Made by a program: the position numbers and the translations under genes. Source: Minisyncoccota bacterium (GTDB taxonomy: Bacteria > Patescibacteriota > Minisyncoccia > Phycocordibacterales > UBA5272). From it: a stretch of DNA of 5,841 nucleotides. Below, piece by piece: positions 1 to 4,830 of the stretch. The DNA is taken from assembly GCA_022843645.1 (NCBI GenBank), contig JALHNF010000028.1, positions 3,665 to 9,505 on the forward strand, written 5' to 3'. The notes beneath the pieces are model-generated. The model worked only from the letters and a program-made list of their open reading frames with translations. It was not told the DNA's origin and searched no databases. How positions within the stretch are numbered: the first letter of the stretch is position 1; the number at the start of each line of letters is the position of its first letter.

Positions 1-33
1 AAGTATTTTTCTTTCGACATAGCATAGAGCGTT

Positions 34-148
34 CTGTCTTGGTGGTTTGTCACGGTGGAAACACCTCTTCCCATTCCGAACAGAGTCGTTAAGCGCCGCT
101 GAACCGATGATAGTCCTTCGGGGCAAAAGTAGGTTGCTGCCAAGACAG
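34..148 (+). rRNA. rrf: 5S ribosomal RNA
   Basis: This is the small structural RNA of the large ribosomal subunit. The internal signature CCCATTCCGAAC (70-81) followed by GTTAAGC matches the conserved loop B/C region of bacterial 5S, and AGTAGGTTGCTGCC near the end matches the conserved 3' part. The terminal helix I is seen directly: CTGTCTTGG (34-42) pairs perfectly with CCAAGACAG (140-148). Complementarity, including G-U pairs, continues outward to 29 and 153, so the mature ends are approximate and the outer pairs may belong to a precursor processing stem. A length near 112-117 nt is normal for 5S. No 23S sequence is visible in the first 28 bases, but the usual order would put 16S and 23S upstream, outside the window. 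Confidence 0.95.
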
Positions 149-229
149 AGTGCTTTCATGTGTGTCAAAAGAAAAGTAATACAAATAAAATCAGAGACCA
201 TGCATTTTGTTTTTTGAAGTGTCTGTGTA

Positions 230-276
230 AACAATGTTTCTTTCCCAAATCTACCCCTACCTCAAGAAACATTGTT
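230..276. repeat. Perfect 13-bp inverted repeat in the 5S/255-aa gene spacer
   Basis: AACAATGTTTCTT (230-242) is the exact reverse complement of AAGAAACATTGTT (264-276), with a 21-nt C-rich loop (243-263). It lies between the 5S gene and the likely promoter of the next gene. No T-run follows the second arm, so it is not a typical intrinsic terminator. It could be a protein-binding palindrome, or an RNA hairpin that ends or stabilises the rRNA transcript. Confidence 0.75.
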
Positions 277-313
277 CAGCCCTTCTCTTCAAAAGGGTGT
301 TTATAGTGTTTTT

Positions 314-322
314 TGCTATACT
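314..322 (+). promoter_or_regulatory. Extended -10 promoter candidate upstream of the 255-aa gene
   Basis: TGC followed directly by TATACT (317-322) matches an extended -10 element (TGn plus five of six TATAAT positions). I see no good -35 at 16-18 bp, which extended -10 promoters can tolerate. Transcription would begin about 329, leaving a leader of only about 5 nt before the ATG at 334. That would make the message nearly leaderless, in keeping with the lack of a strong Shine-Dalgarno. Confidence 0.45.
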
Positions 323-333
323 AGAGAAAAGAT

Positions 334-1101
334 ATGTCGTGGAATTCAGAGAGAAAAACATTTGTCACTCTTGTGGTGCTCGGAGCTGTAGTGCTCTTCG
401 TGTCTTTCTTTACCCTCCCTTTTTTATTACAGGCTCCATCGTGTAATGATGGCAAGCAAAATGGTGACGAAGCGGGTATAGATTGTGGGGGGAGCTGCGC
501 ACTCTTGTGTGCTGGGGAGAGTATTCCACTTGAGATTTTGTTTGAACGCTCTGTGGAGGTAGACGCTACCACATACGACGCTGTTGCGTATGTGGTAAAC
601 AAAAATAAAGACGCAGTGCCGAGCAGTCTTTCTTTCAAGGTCTCACTTTTTGATGGTGTAGGGTCGCTTATTGTACAAAAAGAAGGAAAGGCATTTATTC
701 AGCCGGGTGGTGGCACGCCGCTTTATGTTCCCGCACTTCAAGTAGGAGACCGAAGACCAGTGCGTACTCGTTTTGAGATTACGCAGATAGGGCCATTTTA
801 TAAGTACTCAAATCAGGAGTTTCTCAAAACTATTACCGTGCGTGACCATGTGTTCGACAATACCAATGTCACACCCCGCTTGACGCTCACCATACAAAAC
901 TCCTCATTTGAAACAGTGCGAGACATCGATGTGTATGCGCTTCTCTATGACTCTGAAGATACACTCATTGCTGTTGGGAAAACGTACCTTGAGTCAGTGT
1001 CAGGCAATAACACAAAAAATGCATACTTTTCATGGAGGACACCGTTTTCAAGCCCTGCACGCTTTGAGTTTGTGTTGATTAAACAGCCTCGATTTCAATA
1101 A
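334..1101 (+). CDS. Membrane-anchored extracytoplasmic protein with a CNDG...DCGGxC motif
   Basis: The function is unknown. The 255-residue product starts with a short charged segment (SERK), then one hydrophobic helix at about residues 10-33, either a signal anchor or an uncleaved signal peptide. Right after it comes a compact cysteine motif, C37-NDG...E46...D50-C51-GG-x-C55-xxx-C59. Its four cysteines and acidic residues suggest disulfides or metal binding outside the membrane. The rest (about 70-250) is beta-rich and seems to hold two similar units, with FKVSLFDGVGSLIVQKEG at about 101-118 and VYALLYDSEDTLIAVGKTYL at about 200-219. These resemble FxLYD/Ig-like beta-sandwich domains. The DCGG motif before beta domains is one I associate with Parcubacteria-type genomes, from memory rather than a search. 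The gene ends 2 nt before rodA, so the two are probably co-transcribed, which suggests an envelope role. The ATG at 334 is the only Met ahead of the membrane helix. Confidence 0.85.
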   Translation: MSWNSERKTFVTLVVLGAVVLFVSFFTLPFLLQAPSCNDGKQNGDEAGIDCGGSCALLCAGESIPLEILFERSVEVDATTYDAVAYVVNKNKDAVPSSLSFKVSLFDGVGSLIVQKEGKAFIQPGGGTPLYVPALQVGDRRPVRTRFEITQIGPFYKYSNQEFLKTITVRDHVFDNTNVTPRLTLTIQNSSFETVRDIDVYALLYDSEDTLIAVGKTYLESVSGNNTKNAYFSWRTPFSSPARFEFVLIKQPRFQ

Positions 1102-1103
1102 TC

Positions 1104-2237
1104 ATGCTTTCGCTCCTTGCTCAAAAAGTGAAGCATATTGACTGGGTCATTGTTGCTTCTGCGTTTATACTTACCGCGCTTGGTATTACGACAATGTATG
1201 GATTCACGGATGAGAGCGGCTACGGCAGCAGGCAATTACTTTGGCTTGCGATCTCTCTTGTCGTTTTTTTTGTCGTATCACAATTTGAGTATCGAGTGTT
1301 GCGAAAAACATCGGTAGTTATTGCCTTGTTTGCCGCCACGACACTCCTCCTCATAGGAGTTATATTTCTTGGGAATGTCGTTAAAGGTTCACAGAGCTGG
1401 TTTTCTTTGGGCTTTGCCTCATTTCAGCCAACAGACTTTGCAAAGCTGACACTTATTTTTGTACTTGCGAAATATTTAGCAAAGCGGCATATTGAAATCG
1501 CGCATATACGTCATATTATTGTCTCGGGTGTGTATGCGCTCATTCCTACACTGCTTGTACTTTTGCAGCCTGATCTTGGGTCGGCACTTGTGCTCTCGGG
1601 GATTTGGTTTTGCTTGATTCTTGTCTCAGGTATTTCAAAAAAACATTTGTTTCTTGTATTAGGAGGTGCAGCTGTTTCTTTTGTGATTGCGTGGATGCTT
1701 GTCTTTGCGCCGTATCAAAAAGACCGTATCAAAACATTCATAGACCCGCTCTCTGATGTTCGGGGCTCTGGCTACAATGTGTATCAGTCACAAATTGCGA
1801 TCGGCTCTGGTCAAATGTTTGGAAAAGGGGTTGGTTTTGGAACACAGTCGCGGCTTGAGTTTTTGCCTGAACACCAAACAGACTTTATTTTTGCGGCCTT
1901 TGCCGAGGAGTGGGGGTTTGTAGGCGTGGTCCTTGTGCTTGCACTATTCCTTGTCATTATCCTTCGTCTTCTTCGTATTGCTCTTGCCTCGGGTAGCAAT
2001 TTCGAACTGCTTTCAATTCTCGGGATTGTGTTCTTGTTTTTTATTCATATTGTGGTCAATGTTGGAATGAATTTAGGAATTATGCCTGTTACTGGTATTC
2101 CACTTCCGTTTATGAGTTATGGAGGGTCGCACTTACTTACCGAGTGGATTGCGCTTGGTGTGGTGATGGGAATGCGTAAATATGAGCGGATTGCACACAA
2201 AGACAAACTCAATTACGAGTTTTTGGGGGTTGAGTAG
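1104..2237 (+). CDS. rodA: RodA-type SEDS peptidoglycan glycosyltransferase
   Basis: SEDS-family integral membrane enzyme that polymerises lipid II into glycan strands, usually paired with a class B PBP for cell elongation. At 377 residues it is the normal size for RodA, with about ten hydrophobic helices. Family landmarks in order are QPTDFAKL (108-115), LLQPDLGSALV (153-163), GSGYNVYQSQIAIGSG (221-236), the catalytic-loop motif PEHQTDFIF (255-263) with the expected catalytic Asp260, and the C-terminal GIMPVTGIPLPFMSYGGS (325-342). The periplasmic loop and GIPLPFMSYGG ending are shared by RodA and FtsW. The short N-terminus and lack of a long C-terminal tail favour RodA, although FtsW is not fully excluded. 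In the usual QPSE-xxK motif the Glu is Asp111 here, with Lys114 kept. The start follows the upstream stop by 2 nt without a Shine-Dalgarno, so translational coupling is likely. The 3' end overlaps the convergent glycosyltransferase gene by 25 bp. No class B PBP gene is in the window. Confidence 0.93.
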   Translation: MLSLLAQKVKHIDWVIVASAFILTALGITTMYGFTDESGYGSRQLLWLAISLVVFFVVSQFEYRVLRKTSVVIALFAATTLLLIGVIFLGNVVKGSQSWFSLGFASFQPTDFAKLTLIFVLAKYLAKRHIEIAHIRHIIVSGVYALIPTLLVLLQPDLGSALVLSGIWFCLILVSGISKKHLFLVLGGAAVSFVIAWMLVFAPYQKDRIKTFIDPLSDVRGSGYNVYQSQIAIGSGQMFGKGVGFGTQSRLEFLPEHQTDFIFAAFAEEWGFVGVVLVLALFLVIILRLLRIALASGSNFELLSILGIVFLFFIHIVVNVGMNLGIMPVTGIPLPFMSYGGSHLLTEWIALGVVMGMRKYERIAHKDKLNYEFLGVE

Positions 2238-3355
2238 AGATGAAATATTTTTTCAAGCATCATTTCCCTTGAGTACTCATGCACTACTTTTTCATACAAA
2301 TTTCCACTATAAGCAAGGAGCTCTTCTTTGTGAGTGAGAGCAAACTGCATTGCCAGAGAAAGCTCTCGAATATCTTCCTTTGAAACAAGTAGCCCTGTCT
2401 TTTGGTGCTCAATGATTTCTGGAATGCCGCCCACACGCGTGCTAATGCATGGGACTCTCGCTACACCTGCCTCAAGGAGCACATATCCAAGCGCCTCAGT
2501 GCGAGAGGGGAGAACAAACACTGTGAAGGCTTTCAGATATTCCTTTGCGTTGCTTACATGGCCTAAAAAGTGCACGTGTTCCCCTAACTTTTCCTTTGCA
2601 ATGAGGTCTTTGAGCGCACGCTCTTCTTCGCCACCTCCAATAATGCAAAGCTTTGTATCAGGAAAGAGTTTATGGACATCTGCGAATGATTTAATTAGGA
2701 TGTCGAGCCCTTTATTTTGGTGTAGCTCTGCAATCGTCCCAAAAATGAAAGACTGAGGCGCTCGGCTCATTCCAAGCACGATACGGGCATTATCTTTGCC
2801 GAATAAAGAAAATGGTGATACGCCGTTTTTGATAGTAACTACTTTATGATGCAAAAGGAAATCAGGCGCTTGTGCGTGCACTGTGTCTGAGACAGCAATT
2901 GTTTTGTGAGAGAAGAGGATGGTGCACCATTCGAGTATTTTGCATGCCAACTTTTGCCATTCAGGGCGGCTCTCATTGTGTGGCCATCCGTGAGCGGTGA
3001 AAAATACATAGGGCGCACGCGCGAGTACTCCCGCGAGGCTTCCAATGAAGCCAGCTTTTGAGCTGTGTAGATGAATATAGCCCCCTCGTTCTTTTCTGAA
3101 GAGTGCATAGAGTGACATGAGCGACCGCAGATCTCTTAAAAGACTCGCGTTTCTGCTAAGAGACGGTATGCGAATACACTGCGTACTTGTTTCTCGGAGC
3201 TTTTCAACAAGCTCTCCTTCCACACCATATATGAGCTTTGTTGCAAAGCCTCGCTTACGAGCTTCTTCAAGAAGGTCGTATACATATACTTGCGCACCGC
3301 CCCAGGTTGCTTTTGTAATTACGTGAACAACGGTTTTGCCTTTGGAATCATCCAT
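2213..3355 (-). CDS. GT4-family glycosyltransferase (GT-B fold)
   Basis: Predicted cytoplasmic or membrane-associated retaining glycosyltransferase using a nucleotide sugar; the acceptor is probably a lipid-linked glycan. The 380-residue length is typical. The N-terminal acceptor domain holds TKATWGGAQVYVYDL (14-28), with the Gly-Gly loop of GT4 enzymes, and HLHSSKAGFIGSLAG (95-109). The C-terminal donor domain starts near FGTIAELHQNKGLDILI (205-221) and continues with IIGGGEEERAL (238-248), HFLGHVSN and the E-x7-E signature E287-ALGYVLL-E295 just after VLPSR. Then comes GGIPEII...TGLLV (309-324), a conserved donor-site tail. In the usual GRL-xxx-KG motif the Arg position is Glu210, while Lys215 is kept. 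No transmembrane helix is evident. The ATG at 3355 is the first in frame, and no Shine-Dalgarno precedes it. It diverges from the sugar-phosphate transferase gene, which supports a shared glycan pathway. The sugar specificity cannot be read from the sequence. Confidence 0.92.
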   Translation of the reverse strand: MDDSKGKTVVHVITKATWGGAQVYVYDLLEEARKRGFATKLIYGVEGELVEKLRETSTQCIRIPSLSRNASLLRDLRSLMSLYALFRKERGGYIHLHSSKAGFIGSLAGVLARAPYVFFTAHGWPHNESRPEWQKLACKILEWCTILFSHKTIAVSDTVHAQAPDFLLHHKVVTIKNGVSPFSLFGKDNARIVLGMSRAPQSFIFGTIAELHQNKGLDILIKSFADVHKLFPDTKLCIIGGGEEERALKDLIAKEKLGEHVHFLGHVSNAKEYLKAFTVFVLPSRTEALGYVLLEAGVARVPCISTRVGGIPEIIEHQKTGLLVSKEDIRELSLAMQFALTHKEELLAYSGNLYEKVVHEYSREMMLEKIFHLYSTPKNS

Positions 3356-3370
3356 GGTTAGAGGTAGAAT
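3342..3370 (+). promoter_or_regulatory. Candidate promoter for the sugar-phosphate transferase gene
   Basis: TTGGAA (3342-3347; four of six to TTGACA) is separated by exactly 17 bp from TAGAAT (3365-3370; five of six to TATAAT). Initiation near 3377 would give a leader of about 13 nt with no Shine-Dalgarno before the ATG at 3390. The -35 lies within the first codons of the divergent glycosyltransferase gene. Confidence 0.45.
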
Positions 3371-3398
3371 ATACAGTACACACTATATCATGTTTCAA
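3368..3398 (-). promoter_or_regulatory. Candidate promoter for the GT4 glycosyltransferase gene
   Basis: On the minus strand TTGAAA (3398-3393) is followed, after 19 bp, by TATATT (3373-3368; five of six to TATAAT). The spacing is long, so confidence is limited. Initiation near 3361 would leave about 6 nt before the ATG at 3355. The -10 overlaps the opposing -10 (3365-3370) by three bases, so polymerase probably could not occupy both at once. Confidence 0.35.
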
Positions 3399-4721
3399 CT
3401 CTCGGCCCTTACTCCCTTTAAGCGAGTTTTGTTAGTAATTTCTGACGCAGTTCTTCTATTGTTTGCCATTTTTTGTGCACTCTCTCTCCGCGAGTTTCAA
3501 GTTGCAAGCTGGTTATTATTTTTTAATCATGTCAGTGCGTTTTTACCTGTTGTTTTTTTTGCGCTCATCTCGTTTTTCATTAGCAATCTCTATGAAGACG
3601 ATCTTTTTATTGTTCGCCAAAAAGTGCTCTATAGGATAACAATGTCGTATGTATTTGTCGCGCTCGCAGCCGTCACTTTTTTTTATACATATCCATACCA
3701 AGCCGTTACGCCAAAGAGTATCCTTCTTCTTTTTCTTGGATTTGCATTTTTAGGCACTGTTGGCTTGCGGTATGCTGTGTCGCGTTTTTTTGGTAAAACA
3801 CAGATGAGAGAAGGGATCGTTATTGCAACTGGCCCAGAATCTCAAGATGTATATGTGCATGTTAATAAACATGCACATATACCACTTACATTTCGAGAGC
3901 TTGTTCCTCTTGAGACTGCAGCCTTATTTTTAAATAATAAACACGAGCACATTGGATGTATTGTGGTGAATACAAAACGAAGCTTAGGTGAAGAATTGCA
4001 GCGACTTTTATTCGAACGAGTGAAGCGTGGCACGCTTGTGCTCGATGAGACACATGTCTACGAAATGCTTTTTCGAAAAATAGAGTTAAGCGATGCCAAT
4101 TACCGAGCTTTTTTTGAGCCTCTTTCTGCTTCAAAAAAAGTTTTTGGCCTTTGGAAGCGATGCGTTGATATATTTGTGGTTCTTTTGATTGCGGTTCCGA
4201 GCGCTGTTCTTGTGCTATGCGCTGCAATTGCTATCAGGTTTGAAGGAAAAGGTACTGTTTTTATTTCTCAGACACGACTTGGTAAGTTTGGTAGACGTAT
4301 GACTTTATGGAAGCTTCGCACCATGACGCACAGCGACTCTGGTAAATGGCTAGAAGAGAGTGGGAATGAAAACAAAGTTACAAAAGTTGGATACTTTTTG
4401 CGTAAAAGCCGCATTGATGAGCTGCCACAATTATGGAGTATCTTAAAAGGCGATCTTTCTTTAATAGGTCCTCGTCCTGACCTTGAAGGTTTTGTGCAAC
4501 GGCTCTCAGAAGCCATTCCATACTATGACTTGCGATACACAGTCACTCCGGGCCTTTCAGGGTGGGCGCAAATAAATCAAGAAAAACCTCCGCAATCGGT
4601 AGAAGAAACTCGAGATAGGCTTGCCTATGATCTGTATTATGTCAAAAACCGCTCAATTCCGCTTGATATGTATATCGGATTTAAAACTATAAAAACCTTG
4701 CTTTCTAGGACGGGGATGTAG
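3390..4721 (+). CDS. Polyprenyl-phosphate sugar-1-phosphate transferase
   Basis: Predicted to transfer a sugar 1-phosphate from a UDP-sugar to undecaprenyl-phosphate-type lipid at the inner membrane, the priming step of polysaccharide or glycan assembly. From the ATG at 3390 it has 443 residues. Hydrophobic helices lie at about 13-33, 41-65, 85-101 and 110-129, then a soluble middle region (about 135-250) where related enzymes carry a CoA-binding-like domain; here it is poorly conserved. A further hydrophobic segment at about 261-282 opens the bacterial sugar transferase domain, which holds KRCVDIF, ISQTRLGKFG, TLWKLRTM, FLRKSRIDELPQLW with the expected catalytic pair Asp343-Glu344, LIGPRPD, GLSGWAQIN and DLYYVKNRS. 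Length and order fit the WcaJ/PglC superfamily's long form. An in-frame ATG at 3354 and an upstream extension to 3336 exist, but they run through the promoter and the start of the opposite gene, so 3390 is preferred. The donor sugar is unknown. A striking hairpin lies within codons of the middle region. Confidence 0.92.
   Translation: MFQLSALTPFKRVLLVISDAVLLLFAIFCALSLREFQVASWLLFFNHVSAFLPVVFFALISFFISNLYEDDLFIVRQKVLYRITMSYVFVALAAVTFFYTYPYQAVTPKSILLLFLGFAFLGTVGLRYAVSRFFGKTQMREGIVIATGPESQDVYVHVNKHAHIPLTFRELVPLETAALFLNNKHEHIGCIVVNTKRSLGEELQRLLFERVKRGTLVLDETHVYEMLFRKIELSDANYRAFFEPLSASKKVFGLWKRCVDIFVVLLIAVPSAVLVLCAAIAIRFEGKGTVFISQTRLGKFGRRMTLWKLRTMTHSDSGKWLEESGNENKVTKVGYFLRKSRIDELPQLWSILKGDLSLIGPRPDLEGFVQRLSEAIPYYDLRYTVTPGLSGWAQINQEKPPQSVEETRDRLAYDLYYVKNRSIPLDMYIGFKTIKTLLSRTGM
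3849..3882. repeat. Perfect 15-bp inverted repeat with 4-nt loop inside the sugar-phosphate transferase gene
   Basis: GTATATGTGCATGTT (3849-3863) and AACATGCACATATAC (3868-3882) are exact reverse complements around the loop AATA (3864-3867). The reading frame runs through it, encoding about VYVHVNKHAHI in the poorly conserved middle region of the enzyme. No T-run follows, so it is not a normal terminator. In RNA it would form one long, tight hairpin. Confidence 0.9.
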
Positions 4722-4736
4722 GTAGGGGAAAAATTC

Positions 4737-4764
4737 CTTGACATAATACATTACACATGTCAAG
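4737..4764. promoter_or_regulatory. Operator-like palindrome on a TTGACA promoter element
   Basis: CTTGACAT (4737-4744) and ATGTCAAG (4757-4764) are perfect 8-bp inverted arms 12 bp apart. The left arm contains a consensus -35 (TTGACA, 4738-4743). A -10 at the ideal 17-bp spacing would be CAAGAT (4761-4766), a poor match (three of six) that overlaps the right arm. The arrangement suggests a dimeric regulator site over the promoter of the metallo-hydrolase gene, but a transcript-end hairpin for the upstream gene is also possible. No T-run follows it. Confidence 0.45.
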
Positions 4765-4817
4765 ATTGATATGGGTTCTTTGCTAGGTTAGCCTCTGTGT
4801 GACTCGTAAGCCGCACG

Positions 4818-4823
4818 AAGGAG
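4818..4823 (+). promoter_or_regulatory. Strong Shine-Dalgarno of the metallo-hydrolase gene
   Basis: AAGGAG lies 7 nt before the ATG at 4831 and fixes that start. It is the only clear Shine-Dalgarno among the five genes of this window. It sits in a small possible hairpin (GAAG, 4817-4820, with CTTC, 4824-4827), probably too short to matter alone. Confidence 0.8.
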
Positions 4824-4830
4824 CTTCAAA

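Noticed and set aside
280..318. Possible terminator: CCCTT/AAGGG hairpin (280-284 with 293-297) followed by T-rich sequence
   Set aside because: The stem is only 5 bp with an 8-nt loop and the T-run is interrupted and distant, so it is too weak to call.
234..446. 70-codon frame starting in the 5S downstream spacer
   Set aside because: It has no Shine-Dalgarno, starts inside an inverted repeat and overlaps the 255-aa gene in another frame.
1075..1102. TTGATT and AATAAT as an internal promoter for rodA
   Set aside because: Initiation would fall near 1109, after the rodA start codon at 1104, so it could not serve this gene.
2241..2255. TGAAA/TTTCA hairpin just after the rodA stop as a terminator
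   Set aside because: A 5-bp AT-rich stem inside the glycosyltransferase coding sequence is likely to be chance.
2334..2756. 140-codon plus-strand frame inside the glycosyltransferase gene
   Set aside because: It lies wholly within a well-supported GT4 gene on the other strand and its product is Ser/Arg-rich with no motif.
3336..3389. Extended start for the sugar-phosphate transferase
   Set aside because: The extra 18 residues cover the candidate promoter and the start of the opposing gene and do not look like part of the protein; the ATG at 3390 directly precedes the first membrane region.
4318..4721. Frameshift or truncation of the sugar transferase catalytic domain
   Set aside because: All expected motifs run in order in one frame to a normal stop, so the gene is intact.
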